Below, piece after piece: positions 26,503 to 38,908 of a stretch of 64,000 nt of DNA. This DNA comes from Ecdyonurus torrentis (taxonomy: Eukaryota; Arthropoda; Insecta; Ephemeroptera; Heptageniidae), in contig OX439132.1 of assembly GCA_949318235.1 (NCBI GenBank), positions 6,902,034-6,966,033 of the forward strand. Direction: 5' to 3'. The notes beneath the pieces were generated by a model that was not told where the DNA came from, did no database searches, and saw only the letters and a list, made by a program, of their open reading frames with translations. The position numbers and the translations under genes were made by a program. How positions within the stretch are numbered: position 1 is the first letter of the stretch; each line of letters starts with the position of its first letter.

Positions 26503-26560
26503 CCTTACTTCTCGGCGATCTCTGATGTTAAAGTTAACTCACCTGTAACAAAAAGACCAA
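26503..26560 (-). promoter_or_regulatory. Recursive (ratchet) splice-site-like element with downstream donor
   Basis: On the minus strand the sequence TCTTTTTGTTACAG|GTGAGT joins a strong 3' splice site directly to a consensus 5' splice site; the junction is between 26543 and 26542. This is the zero-length-exon arrangement known from recursive splicing of long introns in flies and vertebrates. Forty nt further on (junction at 26503/26502) is a second donor, G|GTAAGC, which would define a short RS-exon containing an in-frame TAA. The match is seen directly. Use in splicing is inference, since no flanking gene is in view. Confidence 0.4.
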
Positions 26561-27683
26561 TCAATATTATTTACTTTTATTCAAGAAGACAAAAGGTTCA
26601 AGGACAATAATAATGATACATATATATGGAATATCGGAAGTACATGTATGTATATAGAAACCTTATCACGTATTTCATAGATATTGCATCTAACGCTATG
26701 AAATGTCTTATCGAATTTGACAAGTAAACTTTAGAGAAAATACCTTTTTTTATACATATTCACATAAATTTGATTACAAATCTTACATATTCTGAAAGTA
26801 TCCTTCTGTACACTGTGAGAATACGAAGTAGTAAAGGATAGTATTTTATAACTGGCACTCGCAAAACTTTTTCTGCGTTGTCACTAAACATCCATGCTTA
26901 TACATCAAGTTCTTATGCAAGAGACAGTACCTAAAATTATCTAAACTTTGATATCAGATATTAATAAAACATGTAAAATGTTTATTCTGTAGCAGAGAAT
27001 GTTTACTCACAATCAGTGCATGGGTACTGTCTACTAGTGAAATAGGGATGTAATGAATGTAACCTAATGTTTACGGAAAATCCATTTATCACTTGATTGT
27101 ACTCATCATTTTACTTGACACTTAATTGCCAATAGCCCCTATAAGTTTGAATATTTAGTAAAAATACACTCCTGATTTGGTGCACAATCATCGTTATAGT
27201 ATCGTTATCGTAAATACGATAATCGAACCCAAGACTGCTATGTATTTCTTTCCTTCTTTTTTCTTTCTTTTCCTTCTTTTTTTCCTTCTTTTCCTTTTTT
27301 TCCATTCTTTTTTTTTTTTTTTTGCGCTATGCTATTCACTGTACTGCTTAAAGTTTTTGTTATGCTAATTTAAAGTTTTTTATATTTTTTATTGGAGTTA
27401 TTATAAAACTTTTATATATATTATTTTTTAAATGTGTGTTACCAGAGCATATAATATAGAATTTAAACTTTTATTTTAATTAATAAATTTTACGTTATAA
27501 AAACCACAGTAATTTACGAGCGAGCACTGTGTGTGGGAAAAGTAGAAACAAATCCTCCCACACCTTTTACTTTTTACTCAGCTCTGGCATCAAAGAAATG
27601 TGTGTTACATTATATAAAAGTTTACATATTTATTTTACTTTATACATAAAATAAAAATACAGCATTGCTGTAAAATTAAAATT

Positions 27684-27717
<34 letters not shown>

Positions 27718-28665
27718 GGAATTACTTCTGTTTTTTGCTCATTAACGTGTCAATATTAAATAAAATCCTTTTCTAAGAAAAATAAATAAAAATATTTTTC
27801 AAATTTTAACATCAAACAGAACATTTTTCAGCTTATATATGAAATAAGTTAACGCATGTATACCGTAATAATTATAGTATGTATTTTTTATTTTCCAACG
27901 GTTGTATAAAGATTTTTTTTTTTTTTTGTAAGTAGACTCTACTTACTTGTTAGTAAAGCAAACATATTGCATTTTTGTGTGCCTATACAGACATGATCAT
28001 CCCCTATCTTAGTAGTAAGTTTAATTAAAACGCTTTCTGTACTTGTATTCAGCGGTCGTATAAAAGAGGATTTTCTTTATTGCCTGCGTTTTCTTCCTGC
28101 AACTGTCTATAAGAAAGAGAAGCTTTAACATTATTACATTATTATTTCCGTTAATTTGCGTACGTACGTACATTTAACTCTATGTTGGTTATTTTGTCTC
28201 TAATGATTTTTATAGGTAAAATTAAAGTTTAATTAAAAATTAAAAGTAAAATTAAAGTAAAGAAAAATACTAATTGCAGTTGCGTAAAGATAAAATAATA
28301 TACGTAATAATCTGGAATGGATCATTATATATTATTCTCTCATTTAACCTTTGAATGTACATAAATTACGTAATTTATTCTTTCAGTATATGAATTACAG
28401 TATATTGTCTGCAGCAAGCTTAGGCGCTTCTTTAAAATAAAATCATGAATTAATATGCTAAATGAAAATACAAATTTCCAGAGTTTATTTGTTGTAGATT
28501 TTTTTTTTTTTTTTTTTTTTTTTTGACAAATCAATTTCCATCTCAATGACAAAAATATATATTGACATGTTAACACTTGAGATCTCCTGATCGATTGACT
28601 CGTATTATTGGATTTGATATTAAATAGCTAAACTAATATGTTAGTCTCAAGACATTTGACACGTC

Positions 28666-28712
<47 letters not shown>

Positions 28713-29262
28713 GTTAGAAATTGAAACTTTTCTCGTTTATTAATGTTTGAACTAAACTCCCAAGTGAGAAACTTATAACACTTTGATAAAATAATTTTCT
28801 TTGAATAACAAGAAGCATTGAAAATATTAGAAACTGTTTAGAGTAGTAGCAAGTTCTGTCAAAAGATACAAAGTTTGTGACGATCAAATGAATATCTAAC
28901 TTAAATATAAATGCTTTCAATTTTCTGGTACAGACATTATATTATTTTCATGCAAATTTATTCTTGCAAGTAACTTTCTATTTTTTCACCTAGAAAATAT
29001 TATAAATGAGAAATATATTATTAAATTTTAAAATATTTTGTTCTACATAGTATTATGTAAATTGCAATATGTAAAATATGTTACTTTAACGTGTACATGG
29101 GTTGCATTAAGAAGAAGAATATCTTCAGTATTCATATAGTGATCCCTTCCGTCTTTTATGTCAAATTTAAAAACGTATACTTATTGCTATTTTTACATAT
29201 TAATCAAAAGTACACTGTTAAGAAAGTAAAGTGTAAAATAACGGCAAAATAGCTGGTAATTT
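26561..29262. other. AT-rich non-coding DNA with homopolymers
   Basis: Contains a TTCC/TTTTC-rich pyrimidine stretch (27247-27323), poly-A at about 27686-27714, poly-T at about 28500-28524 and CGTA repeats near 28158-28170. No gene is recognised. Confidence 0.55.
28668..28709. repeat. (T)42 homopolymer
   Basis: Uninterrupted T run of about 42. Confidence 0.96.
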
Positions 29263-29530
29263 GTGGAAGGGCACCCGCCGTTAAAAACAGTTGCACCGTT
29301 AAATAATAAACGGTAAAAACGTAAACTCATTCAAAACTGCATGCACCGTAAAACGACAGGCATTGCGTCTCGCGTTAGACGGCTCTTCCCGTACCCCTAC
29401 GGGGAATTGCAGTTTTTACTCCTTACGGGCAATGCTGTTTTTTGACTGCGTAAGTCGTGACAAAGATAAACAGCACTTGCTGTACTTCAACTGCAGAAGA
29501 AGTATTTTTTGAAGTAGTGCACTTCCCGTT
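29263..29530. repeat. GC-richer island with a four-fold inverted/direct motif
   Basis: A word close to AAAAACTGCA-TGC-CCGTAA appears four times: on the plus strand at about 29283-29303 and 29333-29354, and on the minus strand at about 29389-29418 and 29422-29445. The two direct copies face the two inverted copies, so the block could fold back. The hairpin TACCCCTACGGGGA lies in the third copy. It may be a MITE terminus cluster or a protein-binding array. No coding frame is seen. Confidence 0.5.
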
Positions 29531-30137
29531 TTCAAACGGAGATTAATAATTATACTGAATAAAAATTTAGTTTTTCTGTTGTTACAACTTTTTACATCAG
29601 AGGATTCCTACTCATTTTCACCATTAACTAAAAATTATAATTATATAATTAAAATGAAATAACATAAATGATTATTATTTATAATAAATTAACTATACGT
29701 AATAATTAAAATTAGAATATTTATATAAATTAAATAAATTGTATAATAATAACATTTTAATGCTTTAAAATAGTAAACAGGAATTATTTAATTATTACTT
29801 AAATTATCATTTTAAGCTAACATCAAATTTATTATAAAAAAAAATTAATGTTCTTTACACCATTATTTTAATGTACATAAAACGTGATTATCACATGTTA
29901 GCAGGAACAAACATTAATTTAGATTAATGTTGAACAATAATCATGAATGCGTAAACACAAAATAAAACAGAAAAAAAAGTTACCATTTTTAATAAAAATA
30001 TCCTTGACCTTTGAAATTGCGTGAATTTAAAAAAAAAAATACTATTAAATTTTGCCATTATAACAAGAAATATAATATAACCTTTTTTATTATCAAAATT
30101 TGTGATTCGTATGACATTTGTGCAAACGTTTGTAGTC

Positions 30138-30140
<3 letters not shown>

Positions 30141-30168
<28 letters not shown>
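30141..30168. repeat. (GA)n microsatellite
   Basis: Fourteen GA dinucleotides. Confidence 0.95.
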
Positions 30169-30172
<4 letters not shown>

Positions 30173-31701
30173 GGCAACCAAGTGGCAAATAGCCAGAGTT
30201 TAGATATATATATTATTTTGTGTTAGTATCCGTTTTTCTTTTTTGTTTCTCATAAAATAAAATGTATCGAGCTGGTTTCATACTGTGACGTTTCCTTGCT
30301 TAATTTAACTGTTCAAAGCGGTGCTCAGTAAGAGTTATAATGCAATAAACATAACCGTGGAGTATGGGATAATACAATTACTTTGTTGGGAGTAATATTG
30401 AAATTAAAAACATTCGAATGTTTGTTTGTTTTTAATACAATTTTCTCAGTTCTATTGTTTTTTATTTCAATTGCCAATTTCTTTTAAATTGTAGAATTTG
30501 TATGCAAATCTTTTCTTTCTTATAACTGTTGGGAAAAGATATAGATACTCCAAAATTTCAGGTTTTTTAGAGGAACTAATTTCAATAGAAACTGGTAAGA
30601 GATATCAAATAATATATTTTTTTTTATTGAGTAGATAATTGAAGGTTTGTAGAAATCTCTATTAAAGTTTTTATCTTGAAACTTATATGTTGAGGGGAAG
30701 GAGAAAGAGATTAGAAGTTTTAAAACATTAAAGTAATCATCATATAAAATGAAATCTGAAAAATGTTTGTAAAAAAAATAATGATAATAATAATAATAAT
30801 AAAATCGTGCTATGAAGATTTGATAGTTTGTCATTTTCTTTTCAGTTTTAAGGGATAAAATGTATATTTTTCAAGAACGGATTTCAAAAAGTGCTTATAC
30901 TTGTAAATTTTCCTGTGCCCTTCTATATTTTGTGTTTGTTGCATTCATATTATACAGTATCTAGGAAAACGTTCACAAACATTTATATTGCTTTTGATTG
31001 CAAGGAAATAGAGATACAGTATACTCATAGTTTTAAGTTAATTTATGATTTTTCTTCCTGTTTAAAAGGTAACAAAAAAGTCTATTGTTTATTGATAAAA
31101 GTTCTATTGTTACAAAGCAAAGTAACTGCGTGAAGTAAAATCGATCAAGACTGTAGTTTTTTTGTAAGTGTCACATTTCTTCTTCCTGCCCGTAAATTTC
31201 ATATACCAGCAGTCTGGTATTTCATCCCACACAACAGAAAGTAACAAGATATGAACTATTCTTTGCAGCTAGAGGAAATTGAAAGAAACATCTAACTTTC
31301 AAAATGAAGCAAAAAATAAGTCTTTTGTATGTTTTGATAAATGTTCATTTTGTAATTTATAGGATAAAATGTAAAAATAGTTATTCAGAATTCACAAAAA
31401 AAAAAAAAAAAAAAAAAAGATAACATGAGAAAATGAACTATTATTTGAATAGACAGCTAGAGAATAGCTTCGTCAATATTTGACTACAAAAACTTTGATT
31501 ATCCTGAAGTACGTACATAAAGCATAGTATTATTATAATATATTCAAACTCAAAGGCTCAAGTTCCGTTTGTCTTCCATATAAAGGTAAAAAAAATCAGT
31601 TGCAAAATAAAATATAAAAAATAAATAAAAGAGAGAAAGCACTGATAACAAATATTAATAATAATAATGGTGCAACGAGGACAGTGTAATGTAATATGTA
31701 A
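30169..31701. other. AT-rich non-coding DNA
   Basis: No gene is recognised. Poly-A lies at about 31397-31418. Confidence 0.55.
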
Positions 31702-31939
31702 CACGGAAAAAAAATTAACGTAATTTATGCTGCCTTGAACAATATCTATATTGTAAGTAGAGCACAAATAATGTTGCTATTTTGTAATAAAGTAAGTAAT
31801 TATACTGAACATCTTAACTATTATGCTAAATATTATTCTATGTATAGTATAATCACTATACAATATAGCAATGTAATGTTATGCATAAATATGTTGCTGC
31901 ATTAAGCTAGCATAATTATTATGTATTTATTTTTGACCA
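31702..31939. mobile_element. MITE family A (CACGG ends), copy 1
   Basis: It begins CACGGAAAAAAAATTAACG and ends with TAGCATAATTATTATGTATT followed by TATTTTTGACC, whose reverse complement matches the start of the copy at 47239 (AAAAATAAATACGTAATAAT, then TATGCTA). The interior carries several TATGCT/AGCATA words on both strands. The right tip is degraded, so the TA flank seen in other copies is uncertain here. Confidence 0.6.
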
Positions 31940-32516
31940 ATATAAAATATTTTTAAAAAATTGAATTATTTTTAAAACATGCTTGAAAGAGGAAAAAACA
32001 ATTAAATAAGAATGTATTAAACAGTAATCGTAATTTGTTTTTTTTTATAATGAATACAGTCACGTATAGGCAAATATATAATATCACAAAACATAATATA
32101 CAGGTCTAGATATTTGAACAAACAAGGCAACCCACAATTGAGTAACAAGAAAATCTAATTTTGTTGTTTTATGTTATTATCTTTATACCTTACAACAAAA
32201 TAAACGATGAAATTACATGCTAGCAAGAGAAATAAGACGTGTTACGCGTAATTGTTTGCCTACAAACTTTATATAATACGGAATATATTAAAATAATAAC
32301 ACCTTTATAACAGTGTGGTTTTCATACGCTTTTTTTTAAGAATATTAAGAAATAAAATTATAATATGAAACATGTTTTTATTATATTATATTTAAATTCA
32401 TTTACATAAGCTTAATTCTTAAATATTTTATGATAATAAAACGTTTTAAATAAAGCAAATGAATTATTCGACGATAAAAACTGCAAACAAACGTTAAAAT
32501 AAGTATGCAAAAAGTG

Positions 32517-32559
<43 letters not shown>

Positions 32560-33269
32560 GACTCAAACTTATGATGCGTAGAATTTATCGAAGTAATTTT
32601 TTTTATTCTCTCTATATTTTCTGCTCTTTTTTTTCCAATTTAAAATCAGTGAGCGTGTTTTATTATTTGATATAGACATGATATAAATTTGTAGTGAGAG
32701 ATTTTTTTTTGGTGATGACATGTAATATTGACGTCATATTTACCAATAATCAGAGCTATTGACAGACAGGTATATATTGATATACGTCTATGGTTTACTC
32801 ATTTCTGATTTTGATGCTGTATGACAATTAAATTTTACTATCACTAAATATATGGTAGAAAGATAGAATTTTGCGAGAGTTATAACTGAAAATATATTTA
32901 TAAATAAAAACCGTCAGATTGCTTTTGTATACTTTTTTTTTTTTTTTTTTTCATATTGAAAATTTAAACTAACACTGAAAGAACGTGTATGTACACTCAC
33001 TGTGCTATCAAATTTGACTCTACTCTCTTATGAAAATATTATGTATTTATACTGAACATTAATTTTAGTCTTTATACCAATGTATTTTATAGCCAGAAAG
33101 CAATAGAGAATACAATTTAACATCACAGTGTCTGTACATATAAATTAATCCCAAAATAATTCGTGAATTTGTAATTCAGCGCTTATTTTACACGGGTAGT
33201 TTTGAAAATAATTAATTTTCATATTGCACCATATTAAAGCAGTAAACAAAAGTCAAAAGAGTTTCAGCG
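31940..33269. other. AT-rich non-coding DNA
   Basis: Includes poly-T at about 32933-32951. No gene is recognised. Confidence 0.55.
32517..32557. repeat. (A)41 homopolymer
   Basis: Uninterrupted A run of about 41. Confidence 0.96.
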
Positions 33270-33284
33270 TTACTGCATGGAAAT

Positions 33285-33380
33285 TGAACCTACATCTTTC
33301 ACTTGTAATTGTAACACAGTGGCTTGGCAAGTCAAAGATCTGGGTTTGATTCCTAGTCATGCCGAAACACTTTTGACGAA
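33285..33380 (+). mobile_element. tRNA-derived SINE remnant
   Basis: The plus strand carries GGTTTGATTCC (33343-33353), a near-perfect RNA polymerase III B box (consensus GGTTCGANTCC). A weaker A-box-like TGGCTTGGCAAG lies about 20 nt upstream (33320-33331), inside a locally GC-richer stretch. The order and spacing suggest a tRNA-related head with a decayed A box. It is not an intact tRNA: I cannot fold acceptor and anticodon arms. An A-rich tail is not evident, so this is probably an old or partial copy. A 60-codon minus-strand frame over it is incidental. Confidence 0.5.
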
Positions 33381-35519
33381 CACGGTAATTACATGACAAT
33401 TGTTTTTTTACACTCTTTTTGAAGATGTCGTGCAATATAGGTAACCCACTGAACCTTAACGAAAAAGCAACTCAGGAATAGTGTACTATGTACAATGTAC
33501 ACAGACACAGACTCAGTCATAGAAAATTGTATTCTTTGTCTTTAATGTAATATGATAGAGTAAAATTTTATATGGCAGAGAGTGTACGTGATGGGCTGTG
33601 GAAAAACACATGCAAGTTGATTGAAAATTTTTGTTTTTAACCCACACCAATATATTACGATAATCCACAATAATGTTTCATATTACTCACCATGACTAAT
33701 CTAAAACCATTTTGTAGGCGTGGTTGATAAAAACATATCAGTATACTGTATTGTTTTCAATGACAGTTTTTTTTAAAAAAAATTTTAGTCAGCATAAATG
33801 TTATTTTATTGCTTCCCGGGATACAATAGAGAGTGCGTTTTGTAGTTAATGTTCAAAAATTAGTTTTCTTTTTGTTATTTTTGTTAAGGCATTAATTTTG
33901 TATGGCTTTTCCATTATATATATAAAGTCACTTACGTATATTTCATTCATCATTTTTCTATTTCATTCAACTTCCTCTGTTACAAAACACTTTTAGTGAT
34001 ATACTGTATATTTTATGATATCGTATTTCACTATATATTTATATCTTCTTTATTCAAGTTATTTTTCATGTTAGAATGAAACAATATCTTGACATTATTT
34101 TCACACTGTGTTTATAATATTAAACATTAGATTTATTTCACAAAATGTTAAGTAAATCAAGTTTGCCAAAGTACAATTTCTATAAAATACATTTATAATC
34201 TTTCATTCTAAAAACCACAATGTTTAAAACTGTTGCCAAATGCTAACTTTTTTTTATTATTTTTATTGTTCTTGGCTCTAACAAAAGCAAACTACAGGAA
34301 ATATATTGCTACTTTTCACATTATGTAATAGAATTTAATGCAAATACGCTATTTTTTTAAAGTAAAACACAACTTGAAGTTGAGAGCTTCACAAAACCGC
34401 TATGAAACATTTCTAGCAAACAGTACTTGCAAGAAATATAATTTTATACACACCGACCGAGTATTGTAGTTCATTATTGTTATCTACTCGCTGAGAACAT
34501 GCGGTGCTAGAAATATGCCATGTTATAATATATGGTTGCGTCGTATATTTTATAATTAAAATAAAATCTAATAAAAGCAGGGGAAAAAATTTTAGAATGA
34601 AATTTAATTTTAAACTAAAAATTAGCATGAATGTAAAATATTTGGATTTAAATTTAAAGGAAAAAGTTATTAAAGTGAATGCCAATGGGATGATAGATGT
34701 ATAAATATTTTTTTAGTATAATCTAAAAAGTGTTGCCAGTTTTAAGTTCAGAATAATTAGTTACAAATTAAAAAATATGGTTATTTTAAATTGACACCAT
34801 CGTAAAGAAATTTCATCATTCAAGTTTTAATTTCATTTTTAAAAGTTAAAACGCAAAAAGACATGTTAATGGCTTGATCACATGCAATAAATTTGACTGC
34901 ATGAAAATGATGTTTACAGAAGTTGAAAGCACTTAAATTTATTGCATATTGAAAATATCGCTTCGTAAGAATAGGAATTTAGTGGCTTCCTTCCTTGCCA
35001 TTTTCTTAATCGAAACAAAACTCATATTAATCGTATCTCTGATTGTGAGTTTAAAATTGGCAATGTTTAAAAGTTTGAAAATTATAGATTTTTTTTTTTA
35101 ATTACTGGTGGAATAAAACAAATATTGACTGCATTTATGATGGCCATACCAAAAAATACTTATAGCATGTGTTGAAAATTAATCAAGTAAAATTGATACT
35201 TGTATTTTTTTTTCTACAGGAGGTACTTGATAGTTGTTAAATACCGTTTATATATTTTTTAGCATATATATACAAGAATTTTAACAGTTTTTTTTTTGTC
35301 TTTTCTTTTCTTTTCTTAATTCTCCCATAATATATTAAATGAACCTTGCCATAATAATGTTGCACTGGAAAAAGTTTTGAAGTAATTGCTAGTTTAACTT
35401 TGCCGAACAAAAAAAAAAGAATTTAAAATGTTGTAATTACATGTGTTAGATTACACCATGTAACCTTTACAACAGCATATAATCGCTTTTTTCCTCCTCC
35501 TCCTTCTCCTCCTTCTCCT

Positions 35520-35560
<41 letters not shown>

Positions 35561-36593
35561 CCAGCTAACACTAACAAAAAAGCTTTTTTTCTATTTTAAC
35601 TAAATTTACAATGCATTGTTTCAAAATTTGTACTTGAAAGTTTGAAAAAAAAAAAAAAAAAAAAAAAAAACGCTTTGTGTGTGAATAATTAGTTATTATT
35701 TTTTCTTCTTTAACGTCTTTAACGATCTAACGTCTTGGCCGTACACTTATGTACATTAAATTTTGTCTGAATACTGATAATTAAAAATAATAATATAAAC
35801 AAAATCTATAAACTTTTTCTATTGATGATACATCAAATAATCATATATCATATTTTTTTAAACGTGTAAAAACGTGGTTAAAATTTAATTCCATATCGTA
35901 CGTTATGATGATAGAGGAGAGTGGTACCTAGGGTTGACTAAGTGGTTTTATTTTAATTTGTTATATCGTGTGTGGTCTACCACAGTACGGGCAAAGTTGT
36001 GTAATACCATCAGTCTAGCATGACCAGTCTTTTGACATAAGTGTCACCATAAGCGGTAATTGATAACTGCAGTCGTTTGCATTTTATATAATTTAATGAC
36101 ACACCATATGATTGATTATAATAATATTAATAATTATTCAATTATATGGCGACGTATTTTATAATTAAAATTTACCGCAACGTAGCGTCGCAATTACATA
36201 GAATATTTTATCATATTATTAACTATAACAAATGATATTAAAAAGTAACCATTGTTTGAATTTAAATTGCTTTTATTACTATAAATATTGCGAGTATAAC
36301 GATAAAAAAATGTAACTTTGTAATAAAGGTTTTATTGTTTCGTATGTCTCTTATATAGTTTTTTTCCCCCAACAGGAATTATTTTTATCTAAAAAAAACT
36401 TTTTTACATTTTTCTTCTCATTATCTAGCTTTAATTTATATTTATTTTCAGCGTTTATAAAAATAATGTGATTTTTGTGATTTTCATTTCCTAATTTGTC
36501 AATGGTAGTTTAATATAAATATAAAAAAAGAATTACATGGAAAAAATCACTACTTACAGCAGTTACACGAATTTTTTAAATTATATTATTAAT
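33381..36593. other. AT-rich non-coding DNA
   Basis: No gene is recognised. A strong acceptor-like TTTTTTTTTCTACAG ends at 35219 with no exon-like sequence after it. Poly-A lies at about 35644-35670. Confidence 0.5.
35493..35560. repeat. (CCT/TCC)n followed by poly-T
   Basis: About nine CCT/TTC triplets lead into some 39 T residues, forming a long pure pyrimidine strand. Confidence 0.95.
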
Positions 36594-36731
36594 CTGGAAC
36601 ACGGTATTGATGTACTACAATGCCACCTAATGCAGTTGAAATGTCATCTAATCTATAGGTGAATCATAACTTTATTGTAGTATGTTTTACCTGCATTAGG
36701 TATAGCTATAGTATATCAATATCTGTCCCAG
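36594..36731. mobile_element. Palindromic MITE with CTGG...CCAG ends
   Basis: The left arm CTGGAACACGGTATTGATGT then ACTACA...CCTAATGCAG is matched by the reverse complement of the right arm, CTGGGACAGATATTGATATA then CTATA...CCTAATGCAGG. The arms are ~40 bp and diverged. A second inner pairing (TACTACAAT with ATTGTAGTA) adds to the fold. No clear target duplication. Confidence 0.6.
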
Positions 36732-37579
36732 GCTAATGTTTACTTACTGCAATTTACACGATTTGTATACTTGTCATTTTTTTTTTCGCGTAAAATAAAT
36801 TGCTTATAAAAATAAAGAATTGGGTACATAAAAACGATATAACAATCGCGTCTGGTCTTGCAATGAAATAATAATACAACTTTGTTTATGTGATATGAAA
36901 ATTGGGTTATCTAACTGTAGTAGGTCCAATATAAGAGCTTAAAATTGAATTGTATAACATTAAATTGAAGCTATAAAATGTATGATTAACACGCACAATA
37001 ACGTTCACAACAATTGTAAATTAAAACCATGAATGTTTTCAACTGTGGAATCGATATAAAAAAAACACTTGACTTTCGTATAGCACAAAAAACAATTGTC
37101 AAAAAAATATGACAACACATTGGAACGTAAAATAAAAAGTATTTGAAATAATACAATGAATTTGTATCACAGATTTAACATTTTCACACGCCAGCAACAT
37201 TATGTAAAAATATTAACATTATACAAAGATATATGCCGACAATAAATTTTAATGTTTTTCATTTCAAATATAATATAATAAATTATTATTATTATAATAA
37301 AATGATATAATTTATATAAATTTCCGCTTATCTGAAAACATTATAGAATAATTACAATATCGATTTTTGATCATTGTTCAAGCTTAAGAGCTTGTAATTT
37401 CCTGATTACGATGATATATTCGACATTGATAGCAAAATTTGTGTAATGGTAATACGTATAAATGACACGTGAAATGCGTATAAAAATATTTCATATCAGT
37501 AGGTTTAAAATAAAATTTATAGCAAAAAAAAAAAAAAAAAAAAAAAAAAACAACTATATATGTGGTATAATCCCTATAT

Positions 37580-37656
37580 AGCATAAATTATGTTTTCATT
37601 CATTAATGTTACAGCATTGAGCCAACATAATTGTTACATATTTATTTTTGATCGTG
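37580..37656. mobile_element. MITE family A, partial copy
   Basis: The end CATAATTGTTACATATTTAT then TTTTGATCGTGTG matches the terminus of the other family A copies in reverse complement. The other half is not recognisable, so this is a fragment. Confidence 0.45.
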
Positions 37657-38441
37657 TGAATTGATCTGATGTTGAATGAAAAATGATCGACTACAACACT
37701 GCTTTGTAGTGAAAGGCCACAAAAGTTATAAGACCTTCACAGCAGTTGTCTTTTGATATTCTTGCAGTCAGTTTTTTTTTTTTTTTTTTTTTTGCCTCTA
37801 AATAACAAAAACGATAGTTTTTACAGTAGTGTTTTATACAATTATGTTTTTGCGAAAGAGTTACGATACAATGTATAGGCAATACAATTTTATTGATATC
37901 ATCTGTATCATCTATACTGTACGTATATATAATGCAATGAGACTAATTTGCTATTTAATTAAATTATACAATATAGGGAAGTATTATTATTGTTAATGAG
38001 GAAGACCAAAATAATTTAGGGGGTTATGTTGTTTCATAATCATACTTAATGAACTTAAAAATTAGAAATTAACATATCAATTGATTCAAGACAATGTCCT
38101 TTTTTTTTTAGAAATAAAATTCCCCCTAAAAATCTCTTTATATTATATAGTCTCTCTTGTTATTATATACTACAAAACACAGTTTTAATAAAACATATTT
38201 GCAGTATTACGTATATGCAAAAAGATGTTTTATTTTACAGGCTAAAACTTTATAAAATATGTGCAAATGAAAAGACCAATATATTTTTTATGGGTTACAG
38301 TTTTTCACGTACTTGTCACAAAAATAAACAATAAAGCACAATATTCATAATAAAAAACATACTGGCCTCAAAAAACCTTATCTATTTTAGCAGTGAATCC
38401 CATAAATTTATCACACTTTTTTTTTGGTGCAGTGCTGTTTC

Positions 38442-38443
<2 letters not shown>

Positions 38444-38475
<32 letters not shown>
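38444..38475. repeat. (A)32 homopolymer
   Basis: Uninterrupted A run. The 60 bp after it are somewhat GC-richer, but no frame there is convincing. Confidence 0.95.
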
Positions 38476-38478
<3 letters not shown>

Positions 38479-38836
38479 GAGCATAGTTTAGTACGCAACT
38501 CCGTGCTCGTTCTTTATTTTAGAAAGGATAATCCGTATTTTGCACGTCTTGTCGTTTCGGCAAGCACGGGTGTGGAGTTAAAATGTATTGTTTCTGTTGT
38601 ATATAAAATATATAGCTTGGGTTCCAAACTTTTAAAGTCTTATCTGCATGAAACAACAGACTTGTTTAAGAATTATCATTCAAATGCAAATTCATTGACG
38701 AATTTCGTACGTAATGAAACACGTAACAAAAAAAACAACTATTTTTCATAAAAAAATTAACTCAGTTCATTATAAAATAATATTGTGATGTAAAATAAAA
38801 AAAATGAGAAAAAATTATATTGTTTGCTTCCTCGAC

Positions 38837-38839
<3 letters not shown>

Positions 38840-38905
<66 letters not shown>
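38840..38905. repeat. (GA)n microsatellite
   Basis: About 33 perfect GA dinucleotides. Confidence 0.97.

Positions 38906-38908
<3 letters not shown>

Noticed and set aside
30520..30834. 104-codon minus-strand frame rich in Phe/Tyr/Ile
   Set aside because: Low-complexity AT-driven composition, no motif and a poly-Tyr stretch from an AAT/ATA repeat.
35205..35240. Strong 3' splice-site-like tract ending CTACAG
   Set aside because: No open, protein-like segment or donor follows. Poly-T plus CAG words are frequent by chance in this DNA. The same applies to sites near 19223, 36376 and 38240.
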